Positions 45,066 through 54,730 of a DNA stretch of 64,000 bases are shown piece after piece. Source of the stretch: Xenophilus aerolatus (GTDB lineage: Bacteria; Pseudomonadota; Gammaproteobacteria; Burkholderiales; Burkholderiaceae_C); the NCBI GenBank assembly GCA_030418545.1, contig QAIB01000003.1:434001-498000 (forward strand), given 5' to 3'. Each line of letters starts with the position of its first letter. Within the stretch, counting starts at the first letter, position 1. A model generated the notes under the pieces. The model did no database searches and was not told the DNA's origin. It saw only the letters and a program-made list of their open reading frames with translations. The position numbers were made by a program, and so were the translations under genes.

Positions 45066-46250
45066 TCATAGTTCCTCCACCCGACGGGGTGGGTAGCTGT
45101 CCCAGGCCTGGCAACCCGGGCAGTGCCAGAAGTATTGGTGCGCCTCGAAGCCGCAGGCCGCGCAGCGGTAGCGCATCAGCGGCCGCGCGGCCTGATCGAG
45201 CGCGCGCTGCACGGGTGGGTGGGTCAATGCGTCGTCGGTGAATTGCTCGCCGGCCAGCCAGCGCGAGGCGGCGACCAGCGAGCCCGGTTGCTGCGCGAGG
45301 TGCGCCAGGTAGCCGTCGCGCGGCGTGGTGGTCGTGGCCTCGCGGCCCTCGCCGGCGGGTTGCAGCTGTCCGCCCAGTGCGACGATGGCCTCGACCACGT
45401 CGATCGACGGCGCCTGGGCGTAGCGTCGTTGCAGCAGGGCCAGCGCCTCGCCGCTGCGGTGCGCGGCCACCGCGGTCTGCTGCAGCTGCGCGGCGTAGAG
45501 GGGCAGGGCCATCGGTGCCGTGTCCGCCAACGCCATCAAGGTGTCGAAGGCTTCGGCTGCCTGGCCGCTGCGCAACTGGAGCGCGGCGATGTCGATGGGC
45601 GGCCGGGGTGCGTCGGGGGCCAGTGTCGCGGCCTGGCGCAGCAGGCGCATGGCCTCGTCCAATGCGCCCTTCGAGGCCTGCTCGGACGCCTGTTCGCACA
45701 GGTGGTGCGCGCGGCGCGTGCCGTAGCTGGCCTGTTCCGATGCGTCGAGCTTGCTGGCCACGATCTCCGCCTGCGCCCACTCGCGGGAGCGTTCGTAGAT
45801 GGCCAGCAGGGCCAGGCGCGATTCGTTCTCGTAGCGCGTGCCCTCGAGCTTCTGCAATGCCGTCTCGGCGCGGTCGAGCAGGCCGGCGCTCAGGAAGTCC
45901 TGCGCCAGCGCATGCTGCGCGCGGTCGCGGTCGGCGCGGCTGAGGTCGCCGCGCCCCAGCAGGTGTTCGTGCACGCGCACTGCGCGCTGGTATTCGCCGC
46001 GTCGGCGGAACAGGTTGCCCAGTGCGAAGTGCAGCTCCTGCGTGTCGGGGTCGTTCTGCACCGCCTCGATGAAGGCATCGATGGCCTGGTCCTGCTGTTC
46101 GTTGAGCAGGAAGTTGAGGCCGCGGAAGTAGGCCTTGGGCGCCTGGCGGTTCTCCAGCCGCAGCTGGCGCAGGTCGAGGCGGGAGGCGAGCCAGCCCAGC
46201 ACGAAGGCGACGGGCAGGCCCAGCAGGAGCCAACTGAAATCAAAGTCCAT
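45066..46250 (-). CDS. lapB: LPS assembly regulator LapB (YciM)
   Basis: A 394-residue protein with an N-terminal membrane anchor (FSWLLLGLPVAFVLGWLASRL), a series of TPR repeats (residues about 40-340; YFRGLNFLLNEQQDQAIDAF is the LapB opening), and a C-terminal rubredoxin-like metal site CAACG...CPGC. LapB recruits LpxC to FtsH and so limits lipid A synthesis. It overlaps lapA by 11 bases, the usual partnership. Confidence 0.92.
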   Translation of the reverse strand: MDFDFSWLLLGLPVAFVLGWLASRLDLRQLRLENRQAPKAYFRGLNFLLNEQQDQAIDAFIEAVQNDPDTQELHFALGNLFRRRGEYQRAVRVHEHLLGRGDLSRADRDRAQHALAQDFLSAGLLDRAETALQKLEGTRYENESRLALLAIYERSREWAQAEIVASKLDASEQASYGTRRAHHLCEQASEQASKGALDEAMRLLRQAATLAPDAPRPPIDIAALQLRSGQAAEAFDTLMALADTAPMALPLYAAQLQQTAVAAHRSGEALALLQRRYAQAPSIDVVEAIVALGGQLQPAGEGREATTTTPRDGYLAHLAQQPGSLVAASRWLAGEQFTDDALTHPPVQRALDQAARPLMRYRCAACGFEAHQYFWHCPGCQAWDSYPPRRVEEL

Positions 46251-46560
46251 GCTGGCGGGCGATCTGGGGTTCCTGGACGGCGACGGGGCCCGTGCCTTCG
46301 GGCGCGGGATTCGTGCCGACGGGGGTGGGGATCGCGGGCGCCTGCGTGGCGGCGCGCCGATGCTTCCACCATCCGGGGAGCATGCCCAGCGCGCCGACCA
46401 CCATGCCGCCGGCGAAGGCCGCCAGCACCACCAGCACCAGCGGCGCGCGCCAATACGTCCCGAAGAAGAAGTAGACGGTCGCGTCGTGCTGGTTGTTCAG
46501 CGCGAAAGCGAACAGGGTAAAAAAAATGGCTGCCTTGAGCAGCCACAGGAAGTATTTCAT
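46240..46560 (-). CDS. lapA: LPS assembly protein LapA (DUF1049)
   Basis: A 106-residue inner-membrane protein with two helices (LLKAAIFFTLFAFALNNQ and LVLVVLAAFAGGMVVGALG) and a Pro/Ala-rich cytoplasmic tail. NNQHDATVYFFFG is the DUF1049 signature. It works with LapB in lipopolysaccharide homeostasis. It starts 42 bases after the ihfB stop in the same run. Confidence 0.9.
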   Translation of the reverse strand: MKYFLWLLKAAIFFTLFAFALNNQHDATVYFFFGTYWRAPLVLVVLAAFAGGMVVGALGMLPGWWKHRRAATQAPAIPTPVGTNPAPEGTGPVAVQEPQIARQHGL

Positions 46561-46602
46561 CGGTGTCCCGTGAGCCCGGGACCGATTCTACGGAGCCGGG
46601 TG

Positions 46603-46929
46603 TCAGGCCCTCTCGCGCTGGCGCTGCTGCTCGGCCTCGAGTTCGGCGCTGCGCGCATCCACGGCCTCGCGCAGGGCCTTGCCCGGCTTGAAGTGGGGCA
46701 CCCGCTTCTCGGGGATCTGGACACTCTCGCCCGAGCGCGGGTTGCGTCCGATGCGCGGCGGCCTGCGGCTGACCGAGAAGCTGCCGAAGCCACGGATCTC
46801 GATGCGATGGCCGCGCACCAGCGCGTCGCTCATGGCGTCGAGGATGGTCTTGACGGCGTACTCGGCGTCGCGATGCGTCAATTGCGCGAAGCGGGCGGCG
46901 AGTTCTTCAACCAGGTCGGAGCGTGTCAT
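46603..46929 (-). CDS. ihfB: Integration host factor beta subunit
   Basis: A 108-residue nucleoid protein that pairs with IHF alpha to bend [34 protein letters not shown] and [20 protein letters not shown] are the expected IhfB motifs, including the beta-arm Pro. The tail past residue 94 is a charged extension (EQQRQRERA). ATG 46929 is chosen over an upstream start by family alignment. It follows rpsA after a strong hairpin, a conserved gene order. Confidence 0.95.
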   Translation of the reverse strand: MTRSDLVEELAARFAQLTHRDAEYAVKTILDAMSDALVRGHRIEIRGFGSFSVSRRPPRIGRNPRSGESVQIPEKRVPHFKPGKALREAVDARSAELEAEQQRQRERA

Positions 46930-46945
46930 GGGTCGGCAGATGGAA

Positions 46946-46971
46946 ACACGGCGAGGCAAGCCTCGCCGTGT
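46946..46971 (-). terminator. Hairpin between rpsA and ihfB, attenuator or terminator
   Basis: ACACGGCGAGGC-AA-GCCTCGCCGTGT is a perfect 12-bp stem with a 2-base centre (longer loop in practice). On the minus strand it is followed by TTCC. It lies 22 bases past the rpsA stop and 17 bases before ihfB, so it could reduce read-through and set the rpsA to ihfB ratio. Confidence 0.65.
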
Positions 46972-46992
46972 CCGGGTACCGCGCTTGGCGGC

Positions 46993-48678
46993 TTACTTGT
47001 CGCTGTTGTCCAGCTTGGCGCGCAGCAGGGCGCCCAGGCTGGTCGTGCCGGCGTTCTCGCGGGCCGACTGCTGGCTCAGGCTGGCCATGGCTTCCTGCTG
47101 GTCGACCATGTCCTTCTGCTTGATCGACAGCTGGATGTTGCGGGTCTTGCGATCCACATTGACCACCACGGCCGTGACTTCGTCGCCTTCCTTGAGCACG
47201 TTGCGGGCATCTTCCACGCGATCGCGGGAGATTTCCGACGCACGCAGGTAGCCGACCACGTCGTTGCCCAGGTCGATCTCGGCGCCGCGCGGGTCCACGG
47301 TCTTGACCTTGCCGGTCACGATCTGGCCCTTGTCGTTCACCGTCGTGAAGGTGGTGAACGGGTCGCCGTCGAGCTGCTTGATGCCCAGGCTGATGCGCTC
47401 GCGGTCGACGTCGACGGCCAGCACGATCGCTTCGACTTCCTGTCCCTTCTTGTAGTTGCGAACGGCGGTTTCGCCGGCTTCGTTCCACGAGAGGTCGGAC
47501 AGGTGCACCAGGCCGTCGATGCCGGCAGCCAGGCCCACGAACACGCCGAAGTCGGTGATCGACTTGATCGGGCCCTTGACGCGGTCGCCGCGCTTGGTGT
47601 TCTGCGCGAATTCCTGCCAGGGGTTGGCCTTGCACTGCTTCATGCCCAGGCTGATGCGGCGCTTGTCTTCGTCGATCTCGAGGACCATGACTTCGACTTC
47701 GTCACCCAGCGACACGATCTTGTTCGGCGCGATGTTCTTGTTGGTCCAGTCCATTTCGGAGACGTGGACCAGGCCTTCGATGCCCGGCTCGAGTTCGACG
47801 AACGCGCCGTAGTCGGCGATGTTCGTGACCTTGCCGAACAGGCGGGTGCCCTGCGGGTAGCGGCGCGAAACGCCCATCCACGGGTCGTCGCCCATCTGCT
47901 TGAGACCCAGCGACACGCGGTTCTTCTCGGTGTCGAACTTGAGGATCTTGGCGGTGATTTCCTGGCCGGCCTGAACGACTTCGCTCGGGTGGCGGACACG
48001 ACGCCAGGCCATGTCGGTGATGTGCAGCAGGCCATCGATGCCGCCGAGGTCGACGAACGCACCGTACTCGGTGATGTTCTTGACCACGCCGCGGACCACG
48101 GCGCCTTCCTTCAGCGTTTCCATCAGCTTGGCGCGTTCTTCGCCCATGCTGGCTTCGACCACGGCACGGCGCGACAGCACGACGTTGTTGCGCTTGCGGT
48201 CGAGCTTGATGACCTTGAATTCGAGGGTCTTGTTCTCGAAGGGGGTCAGGTCCTTGATCGGACGCGTGTCGATCAGGGAACCCGGCAGGAAGGCGCGGAT
48301 GCCGTTGACCAGCACCGTGAGGCCGCCCTTGACCTTGCCGCTGGTGGTGCCGGTGACGAATTCGCCGGATTCCAGGGCCTTCTCGAGCGCCAGCCACGAA
48401 GCGAGGCGCTTGGCGGTGTCACGCGAGAGGATCGTGTCGCCGTAGCCGTTCTCGACGGAGCCGATGGCCACCGACACGAAATCGCCGGCTTGCACTTCGA
48501 GTTCGCCCTTGTCGTTCTTGAACTCTTCGATCGGCACGTAGGCTTCGGACTTCAGGCCGGCATTGACCACCACGTGGTTGTGCTCGACACGCACCACCTC
48601 GGCGGTGATGACTTCGCCTGCGCGCATTTCGGAACGCTGGAGGGACTCTTCGAAGAGAGCGGCAAAAGATTCAGACAT
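46993..48678 (-). CDS. rpsA: 30S ribosomal protein S1
   Basis: A 561-residue protein with six S1 (OB-fold) repeats, the full-length proteobacterial form. It unwinds and delivers mRNA to the 30S subunit. [20 protein letters not shown] and [19 protein letters not shown] lie in repeat 3, which is central to mRNA binding. I chose ATG 48678 ([12 protein letters not shown]). It follows cmk after a 219-base leader that contains hairpins, where autogenous control would be expected. Confidence 0.97.
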   Translation of the reverse strand: MSESFAALFEESLQRSEMRAGEVITAEVVRVEHNHVVVNAGLKSEAYVPIEEFKNDKGELEVQAGDFVSVAIGSVENGYGDTILSRDTAKRLASWLALEKALESGEFVTGTTSGKVKGGLTVLVNGIRAFLPGSLIDTRPIKDLTPFENKTLEFKVIKLDRKRNNVVLSRRAVVEASMGEERAKLMETLKEGAVVRGVVKNITEYGAFVDLGGIDGLLHITDMAWRRVRHPSEVVQAGQEITAKILKFDTEKNRVSLGLKQMGDDPWMGVSRRYPQGTRLFGKVTNIADYGAFVELEPGIEGLVHVSEMDWTNKNIAPNKIVSLGDEVEVMVLEIDEDKRRISLGMKQCKANPWQEFAQNTKRGDRVKGPIKSITDFGVFVGLAAGIDGLVHLSDLSWNEAGETAVRNYKKGQEVEAIVLAVDVDRERISLGIKQLDGDPFTTFTTVNDKGQIVTGKVKTVDPRGAEIDLGNDVVGYLRASEISRDRVEDARNVLKEGDEVTAVVVNVDRKTRNIQLSIKQKDMVDQQEAMASLSQQSARENAGTTSLGALLRAKLDNSDK

Positions 48679-48897
48679 TGAGTTTCCTGTTCCGTCCACC
48701 CAGGTTTCCAGCCGCCCATGCAGGATCGCTTGCGGCTGTTTCTATGACTGGAGACGGCGGTTTGGGTCACACGGACGTGACCCCGGGTTGGGGTTGAACA
48801 ACCAGCAGGCCGGTGCGCTGACGCGCGAGGAGGACCTGCTGGACCAAGGACCGCCCGGCAGATGTTGTGCCGGAGGCCCGAGCCTTCAATGCCTGCT
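48679..48897 (-). promoter_or_regulatory. rpsA leader with stable hairpins
   Basis: This gap between cmk and rpsA has no gene. It holds the dyad GGGTCAC-ACGGAC-GTGACCC (48764-48783) and, beside it, GGTTG...CAACC. E. coli S1 represses its own synthesis through structured leader RNA, so a similar role is plausible. No promoter was confidently placed. Confidence 0.4.
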
Positions 48898-50919
48898 TCA
48901 GCGGGCGTCGAAAGGCTGCACCTGCCGCCACCAGGCCAGGACCTGATCCACCGATTGCTCGATGCTCTGGTCGGAGTTGTCCAGGAGGCGGGCGTCTTCG
49001 GCGGGCTTGAGCGGCGCGACGCTGCGGGACGAATCCCTCGCATCACGCGCCTCCAGGTCGGCGCGAAGACTGTCGAGTGTAACCGAAATTCCCTTTGAAA
49101 TCAACTGCTTATGCCGGCGCTCGGCGCGGTGCGCGGCGCTGGCCGTGAGGTAGACCTTCAGGGAGGCGTCGGGGAAGATGACGGTGCCCATGTCACGTCC
49201 GTCCGCCACCAGGCCGGGCAACTGGCGGAAGGACAGTTGCAGCTCGCGCAGGGCCTCGCGCACGGCCGGAAGCGCCGACACGCGGGACGCGTCCATGCCC
49301 GCGGCTTCGGTGCGGATCGCCTCGGTGATGTCCTCGCCGGCCAGCAGCACTTGGCCGGCGTCGAAGCGCAGGGCCAGGCCGCGGGCGAGTTCGGCGATCC
49401 GGGCCTCATGGGCCGCATCGGCTTCCAAGCCCGCGCGCCGCATGACCAGGCCTGCGACCCGGTACAGGGCGCCCGAGTCGAGGTAGTGGTAGCCGAGCCG
49501 ACGTGCGATCTCGGCCGCGAGCGTGCCCTTGCCCGAGGCAGTCGGGCCGTCCACGCAGATGACGGGCACCTCGGCCGGTTGGACCACGGAGAACAGCGCT
49601 TCGAAATAGTCCGGGAAGGTCTTGCCGACGCACTTCGGGTCGAGGATGCGCACCGGCAGCCGGTCCGGATTGAAGGCCGCGAGCGAGAAACACATGGCGA
49701 CCCGGTGGTCGTCGTAGGTGTGGATGCTGGCACGCCGCCAGTGGCCGGGCGGCAGCGGGTCGATGCGGATGAAGTCCGGTCCGGCCTCGACCGTGGCGCC
49801 GAGCTTGCGCAGTTCGGCCGCCATGGCGTCGATACGGTCGGTCTCCTTCACGCGCCAGCTGGCGATGTTGCGCAGCGTGCTGGGACCGTCGGCGTACAGC
49901 GCCATCACGGCCAGCGTCATCGCGGCGTCGGGGATGTGGTTGGCGTCGATGTCGATGGCGCGCAGCGGCCAGGCCCCACGCTCGATCTGCAGCCAGTTGG
50001 GACCGCTGCTGACCTGCGCGCCCATTTGCCGCGCGGCCTCGACGAAGCGGATGTCGCCCTGGATGGAGTCGGCGCCGACGCCTTCGATCTTCAAGCCATC
50101 TTGGCCCGCAGCGCCCGCTGCGATTGCGCCAAGCGCTATGAAATAGCTGGCAGAGGAGGCATCCGCCTCGACATGGATGTCGCCCGGTGACCGGTACTGT
50201 GCACCAGCTGGGATGACGAAGCGCGACCAGCCGTCGCGCTGGACGTCGATGCCGAATCGCGCGAGCAGGTTGAGCGTGATCTCGATGTAGGGCTTGGAGA
50301 TCAGTTCGCCGATCACGTCGATGGTGATGGCGCGCGAAGCCGCCGCCAGGGGAAGAGCGAGCAGCAGCGCCGTGAGGAACTGGCTCGAGACGTCGCCGCG
50401 TACGCGGATCGGCGCGTCCAGCTGCAGCGCCGAAGCGGCGACGGGTCGGATGCGCAGCGGCGGATAGCCGGGGTTGCCGAGGTACTCGACCTGGCAACCC
50501 AGTTGCACCAGCGCGTCGACCAGATCGCCGATCGGACGCTCGTGCATGCGCGGCACGCCGCGCAGCTCGAAGTCGCCGCCCAGCAGGGCGAGTGCCGCGG
50601 TGAGCGGCCGCATGGCCGTGCCGGCGTTGCCGAGGAAGAGCGACAGGGCGCGCTGGCGGACGTCATCGCCCAGGCGGCCGCCGAGTCCCTGAATACGCAG
50701 CACGCCCCCGTCTCGGTGCAGGCCGCAGCCGAGCGTCGCCAGCGCATCGAGCATCACGCGCGTGTCGTCCGAGTCGAGCAGGTCGTGGACGGTAGTGGTG
50801 CCGTGCGCCAGGGCGGCCAGCAGCAGCACCCGGTTGGAGATGCTCTTGGAACCCGGCAGGCGGACCGTGCCGCCGGCCGCCACCAGCGGCGGGACGTCGA
50901 GAAAAGCGGTGGCGTACAT
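48898..50919 (-). CDS. aroA: Bifunctional EPSP synthase / cytidylate kinase
   Basis: A 673-residue fusion. Residues 1 to about 445 are AroA, which makes 5-enolpyruvylshikimate 3-phosphate ([18 protein letters not shown] and [12 protein letters not shown] are substrate loops; [15 protein letters not shown] also conserved). Residues about 450-673 are cytidylate kinase with P-loop [10 protein letters not shown] and [13 protein letters not shown]. Separate genes in E. coli, fused in several Comamonadaceae. At residues about 258-277 the sequence [20 protein letters not shown] is about five residues longer than in E. coli, and its DNA resembles the dispersed GCTAT element. It starts 2 bases after tyrA. 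Confidence 0.96.
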   Translation of the reverse strand: MYATAFLDVPPLVAAGGTVRLPGSKSISNRVLLLAALAHGTTTVHDLLDSDDTRVMLDALATLGCGLHRDGGVLRIQGLGGRLGDDVRQRALSLFLGNAGTAMRPLTAALALLGGDFELRGVPRMHERPIGDLVDALVQLGCQVEYLGNPGYPPLRIRPVAASALQLDAPIRVRGDVSSQFLTALLLALPLAAASRAITIDVIGELISKPYIEITLNLLARFGIDVQRDGWSRFVIPAGAQYRSPGDIHVEADASSASYFIALGAIAAGAAGQDGLKIEGVGADSIQGDIRFVEAARQMGAQVSSGPNWLQIERGAWPLRAIDIDANHIPDAAMTLAVMALYADGPSTLRNIASWRVKETDRIDAMAAELRKLGATVEAGPDFIRIDPLPPGHWRRASIHTYDDHRVAMCFSLAAFNPDRLPVRILDPKCVGKTFPDYFEALFSVVQPAEVPVICVDGPTASGKGTLAAEIARRLGYHYLDSGALYRVAGLVMRRAGLEADAAHEARIAELARGLALRFDAGQVLLAGEDITEAIRTEAAGMDASRVSALPAVREALRELQLSFRQLPGLVADGRDMGTVIFPDASLKVYLTASAAHRAERRHKQLISKGISVTLDSLRADLEARDARDSSRSVAPLKPAEDARLLDNSDQSIEQSVDQVLAWWRQVQPFDAR
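50089..50147 (-). repeat. Possible GCTAT palindromic element, copy 8, within aroA
   Basis: On the minus strand: GCTATTTCATAGC (50147-50135), GCTTGGCGCAATCGCAGCGG, GCGCTGCGGGCCAAGATGG and CTTGAAG. The block order and spacing match the other copies, but part of the coding (Ser-Tyr-Phe) is conserved in all AroA proteins, so this could be coincidence plus drift. Confidence 0.45.
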
Positions 50920-50921
50920 CG

Positions 50922-51806
50922 TCAGTCGTTGGCTGGCGCGTTGGGCGATGCCAGCTGCCATTGGGCACGGGTGCGGCTGGCCGCGGCGATCGCCTGTTCC
51001 AGCGAACTGCCGTCGCCGGCGGCAATGAGCGCTTCCATCTGCAGCAGCGCCTTGCGGAAAGCCTGGGACTGCAGCAGCACCTGTTCGCGGTTGGCCAGCA
51101 GCACGTCGCGCCACATGGCAGGGTCGCTCGCGGCGATGCGCGAGAAGTCGCGAAAGCCGCTGCCGGCCAAGGCCAGGAACTGCGATCCGTCGGGCTGCCC
51201 GGCAACGGCGTTGGTGAAGGCGAAGGCCAGCAGATGGGGCAGGTGGCTCACCGCGGCGAAGGCGGCATCATGGGCTTCGGGTGCCATCTGGATGACCTTG
51301 GCGCCGATGTCGGTCCACACCTGGGCCGCGCGCTGGACATTGGCGCGCCGGGTGGACTTGACCGGCGTCAGCACCACCTGGCGATTGGCGAACAGGGTGG
51401 CCTCGGCGTGTTCGACGCCCGACAGCTCCTTGCCCGCGATCGGGTGTGCGGGCACGAAATGGGACAGCTGCTGCTGCAGGCCTCGCTCGGCGGCTGCGAT
51501 CACGTCGCGCTTGGTCGAGCCCACGTCCATCACGAGGGCGTTGTCCGCGATGCCGTGGCGGATCGCCTTGAAGGTCGATTCAGAGGCCGCGACCGGCACG
51601 GCGATGAGCACCAGGTCGGCGCCTGAAACAGCGAGCAGCGCGGACGGCGCGGCTACGTCAATGACGCCCAACTGGCGGGCGCGCTCGGTGGTCGAGGGCG
51701 ACTTGCTGTAGCCCACCACGCGCTTGACAAGGCGCGCCTGCTTGAGCGCCAGTGCGAACGAGCCGCCGATGAGTCCGCAGCCGATCAGGCCGAGTTGATC
51801 GAACAT
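50922..51806 (-). CDS. tyrA: Prephenate dehydrogenase
   Basis: A 294-residue NAD(P)-dependent enzyme that oxidises and decarboxylates prephenate to hydroxyphenylpyruvate in tyrosine synthesis. The Rossmann motif is [16 protein letters not shown], and [18 protein letters not shown] carries the conserved His of the active site. There is no chorismate mutase or ACT domain. I chose ATG 51806 (MFDQLGLIG); the longer frame is GC-rich repeat DNA. It lies between pheA and aroA; the gap to pheA (87 bases) holds the third GC-rich repeat. Confidence 0.94.
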   Translation of the reverse strand: MFDQLGLIGCGLIGGSFALALKQARLVKRVVGYSKSPSTTERARQLGVIDVAAPSALLAVSGADLVLIAVPVAASESTFKAIRHGIADNALVMDVGSTKRDVIAAAERGLQQQLSHFVPAHPIAGKELSGVEHAEATLFANRQVVLTPVKSTRRANVQRAAQVWTDIGAKVIQMAPEAHDAAFAAVSHLPHLLAFAFTNAVAGQPDGSQFLALAGSGFRDFSRIAASDPAMWRDVLLANREQVLLQSQAFRKALLQMEALIAAGDGSSLEQAIAAASRTRAQWQLASPNAPAND

Positions 51807-51813
51807 CAGGCCT

Positions 51814-51888
51814 CCGCCGGGCCGCCCCAAGGCAGGCCTGCGCCCCCTCGGGGGGCAGCGATACACGAAGTGATGCGCGTGGGGGCGG
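51814..51888 (+). repeat. GC-rich repeat, copy 3, between pheA and tyrA
   Basis: CGCCGGGCCGCCCCAAGG, then TGCGCCCCCTCGGGGGGC, AGCGATACACGAAGTG and GCGTGGGGGCG. It shares the first two blocks with copy 2 and fills most of the pheA-tyrA gap, interrupting an operon that is otherwise packed with overlaps of 0-4 bases. Confidence 0.75.
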
Positions 51889-51893
51889 ACATC

Positions 51894-53027
51894 TCAGGCC
51901 TTCACCGGGTAGGCGCCGATGACCTTGTAGAACGCGCACAGGGCGCGCAGTTCGGCCAGCGCCGCCGCGACGTGGGGCTGGCTGGGGTGCCCGTCCAGGT
52001 CGATGTAGAAGTAGTAATCCCACTGGCCGGTGCGCGCGGGCCGGGATTCGAAGCGCGTCATCGACACGTTGTGCGTCTTCAGCGGCACCAGCAGGTCGTG
52101 CACGGCGCCGGGACGGTTCGGCACCGACACCACGAGGCTCGTGCAGTCGCGGCCCGAGGCCGGCGGCATGGCGAGCGTGGCCGGCAGGGTGATGACGGCG
52201 AAGCGCGTGCGGTTGTAGGCGTCGTCCTGGATCGCGTGCGCCACGATGTGAAGGCCGTACTCCGTGGCCGCACGTTCGCTGGCCAGGCCGGCCCAGGCCG
52301 GGTTGGTGGCTGCGAGGCGCGCGCCTTCGGCGTTGCTCGAGACGGCGCGCCGCTCGGCCTTCGGCAGATGCTTGGCGAGCCAGCCCTGGCACTGCGCCAG
52401 GGCCTGCGGATGGGCCAGCACGGCCTCGATCCCGTCCAGCGAATTCGTCTGGCGCAGCAGGTTGTGGCGCACCAGCAGGCTCACTTCACCCACGACGTGC
52501 GTGGGCGACTGCAGGAACATGTCCAGCGAACGGGTGACGACGCCCTCGTTGGAGTTCTCCACGCCGACGACGCCGTATTGCGCGCTGCCGCTGGCCGTGG
52601 CGTGGAACACCTCGTCGAAGCTGGCGCAGTAGACGAGGTCCGCGGCGCCACCGAAGTACTCGATGGCGGCCTGTTCGCAGAAGGTGCCCTCGGGCCCCAG
52701 GACCGCCACGCGCTGCGGCGACTCGAGCGCCAGGCACGCCGACATGATCTCGCGCCAGATGGCCGCCACGTGCCCGCCCTTGAGCGGCCCCGGGTTGTTG
52801 CTGCGCACCTTCTCGATCACCTGGGCCACCCGGTCGGGCCGGAAGAAGGGCGTGCCCTCGCGCTTCTTCACCTCGCCGACCCGCTCCGCCACGCGGGCGC
52901 GGGCGTTGAGCAGTTGCAGGAGCTGGTCGTCGAGTGCGTCGATCTGCACACGCAGATCGGCGAGGCTGGCAGAGGAATCGATGGAGGGGGGCGAGGCGGC
53001 GGGAGAGGTCATCAGGCGCACGTGCAT
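51894..53027 (-). CDS. pheA: P-protein: chorismate mutase / prephenate dehydratase
   Basis: A 377-residue bifunctional enzyme of phenylalanine synthesis. Residues about 20-105 are an AroQ chorismate mutase (LRVQIDALDDQLLQLLNARA), about 110-290 are prephenate dehydratase (VLGPEGTFCEQAAIEYFG; the Thr-Arg-Phe motif NRTRFAVI), and the C-terminus is an ACT domain (SLVVSVPNRPGAVHDLL; MTRFESRPARTGQWDYYFY cut here) for feedback by Phe. Its first ATG (53027) abuts the serC stop; ATG 53012 (MTSPAAS) is an alternative. Confidence 0.96.
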   Translation of the reverse strand: MHVRLMTSPAASPPSIDSSASLADLRVQIDALDDQLLQLLNARARVAERVGEVKKREGTPFFRPDRVAQVIEKVRSNNPGPLKGGHVAAIWREIMSACLALESPQRVAVLGPEGTFCEQAAIEYFGGAADLVYCASFDEVFHATASGSAQYGVVGVENSNEGVVTRSLDMFLQSPTHVVGEVSLLVRHNLLRQTNSLDGIEAVLAHPQALAQCQGWLAKHLPKAERRAVSSNAEGARLAATNPAWAGLASERAATEYGLHIVAHAIQDDAYNRTRFAVITLPATLAMPPASGRDCTSLVVSVPNRPGAVHDLLVPLKTHNVSMTRFESRPARTGQWDYYFYIDLDGHPSQPHVAAALAELRALCAFYKVIGAYPVKA

Positions 53028-54149
53028 TCAGGCATGCAGTCGCTCGAATTCTCTCATGTAGGCAACCAGCGCCTGCACGCCTTCCAGCGGCATTGCGTTG
53101 TAGATGCTGGCACGCATGCCGCCCACCGACTTGTGGCCCTTGAGCTGCAGAAGGCCGGCAGCGCGGGCACCTTCCAGGAAGTCGGCGTTGCGGCCTTCGT
53201 CGGCGAGGAAGAAGGGCACGTTCATGCGCGAACGGCAGCCGGCGTCGACACGGTTGCTGTAGAAGGACGAGCCGTCGATGGTGTCGTAGAGCAGCTTCGC
53301 CTTGGCGGCGTTGCGCCGGGCCATCGCCTCGACACCGGTCAGCTCGCCTTCCTTCTGCGCCAGCAGCCACTGGAAGGTGAGGCCGGCGACATAGATGCCC
53401 CAGGTCGGCGGCGTGTTGTACATCGACTGGTTGTCGGCGACCGTGCGGTAGTTGAAGGCGCTGGGGCAGATGTCCAGCGCGTGGCCCAGGAGGTCGTCGC
53501 GCACCACCACCAGCGTGAGGCCGGCGGGCCCGAGGTTCTTCTGCGCGCCGCCGAAGGCCAGCCCGACACGCGACCAGTCGACCGGCCGCGAGGCCACGTG
53601 CGACGAAAAGTCGATGACCAGCGGGGCAAAACTGCCCAGGGCCCGCAGGTCCGGAAGCTCCTGGAATTCGATGCCGTTGATCGTTTCGTTGGAGCACAGG
53701 TGCACGTACGAGGCGTCGCCGCTGAGCTTCCAGCCGGCCGGATCGGGCAGGTTAAGGTGGCCGCCTTCGGCATTGCTGGCGGCGATGCGCGCCTCGCAAT
53801 AGCGCTGGGCTTCCTTGTGGGACTTGAGGCTCCAACTGCCGGTGACGACGAAGTCGACGGCGCCGCCGCGCGACAGGTTCAGCGGCACGATGGCGTTCTC
53901 GCCCAGGCCGCCCCCCTGCATGAACAGGATGTGGAACTGCTCGGGCACGTGCAGCAGGCGCCGCAGGTCACCCTCCGCCTGCGCAAGGATCTCGCCGAAC
54001 TCCTTGCCCCGGTGGCTCATCTCCATCACGCCCAGGCCGCTGCCGTGCCAGTCGAGCATCTCGGCGGCGGCCTGCTGCAGCACCGCCTCCGGCATCGTGG
54101 CCGGGCCGGCGGAGAAGTTGTACGGGCGGCGGGGCAAGGGCGTGGTCAC
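53028..54149 (-). CDS. serC: Phosphoserine aminotransferase
   Basis: A 373-residue PLP enzyme of serine and pyridoxine synthesis. [18 protein letters not shown] opens the protein, [13 protein letters not shown] carries the PLP-binding Lys, and FILADEG-like [13 protein letters not shown] near the C-terminus is typical. No ATG fits: the start is GTG at 54149, which overlaps the stop of the DUF2059 gene as GTGA, so translation is probably coupled. The following gene pheA begins directly after its stop. Confidence 0.95.
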   Translation of the reverse strand: MTTPLPRRPYNFSAGPATMPEAVLQQAAAEMLDWHGSGLGVMEMSHRGKEFGEILAQAEGDLRRLLHVPEQFHILFMQGGGLGENAIVPLNLSRGGAVDFVVTGSWSLKSHKEAQRYCEARIAASNAEGGHLNLPDPAGWKLSGDASYVHLCSNETINGIEFQELPDLRALGSFAPLVIDFSSHVASRPVDWSRVGLAFGGAQKNLGPAGLTLVVVRDDLLGHALDICPSAFNYRTVADNQSMYNTPPTWGIYVAGLTFQWLLAQKEGELTGVEAMARRNAAKAKLLYDTIDGSSFYSNRVDAGCRSRMNVPFFLADEGRNADFLEGARAAGLLQLKGHKSVGGMRASIYNAMPLEGVQALVAYMREFERLHA

Positions 54150-54730
54150 TTCTTGGCGGGCGCCTTGGCGCCACCCGACCTGGGCGCCGCCTGGCCGCCG
54201 TCGGTCGGAGCACCGATGGCCTTGGCCACATCGACGTTGAGCTTCTCGACCTTGGGCTCCAGCGTGCTGCGCAGGTCGCCCACGATCTTCTGGCCCAGGG
54301 CCTGTTGCATCTTGCCGCTGGTTTCGGCGAACTTGCGGCTGACCGGCGAGTTGAGCCAGGCCATCAGCGTCTTCAGCTCGTCTTCGGTGAAGTCCTGCTC
54401 GAGGATGGGCGTGACGACGCCGGGGAAGACCTGGGCCGCCTTGTCGCGCACGATCGGGAAGGTGGCGTCGTAGTACTTGCGGAACTCTTCGTCGGCGGCC
54501 TTGGCGGCAGCATCGCGCTTGTCGGCTGCGACGCGGGTGTTCAGGTACTCGGAGGCGGCAGCTGCCACCGGGTCGGACGTGCTCTGGACGATGCCGCGGG
54601 CCATCAGCTCGACGGCAGGCTTCTGGACGTCGAGGAATTGCTTGACCAGCGTCGCCTTGTCCTGGGCCCAGCCAGCGGTGGCGGCGGACGCGAGGGCGGT
54701 GGCGAGCAGGATGCGTTTGAGTTGTTTCAT
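54146..54730 (-). CDS. DUF2059 domain exported protein
   Basis: A 194-residue protein with a signal peptide ([20 protein letters not shown], then WAQDK). The mature part has a DUF2059 region with [20 protein letters not shown], typical of this helical family of unknown role. The C-terminus is Ala/Lys/Gly-rich. ATG 54730 overlaps the gyrA stop as ATGA, and its own stop overlaps serC, so it is embedded in the gyrA-serC run. Function is unknown. Confidence 0.87.
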   Translation of the reverse strand: MKQLKRILLATALASAATAGWAQDKATLVKQFLDVQKPAVELMARGIVQSTSDPVAAAASEYLNTRVAADKRDAAAKAADEEFRKYYDATFPIVRDKAAQVFPGVVTPILEQDFTEDELKTLMAWLNSPVSRKFAETSGKMQQALGQKIVGDLRSTLEPKVEKLNVDVAKAIGAPTDGGQAAPRSGGAKAPAKK

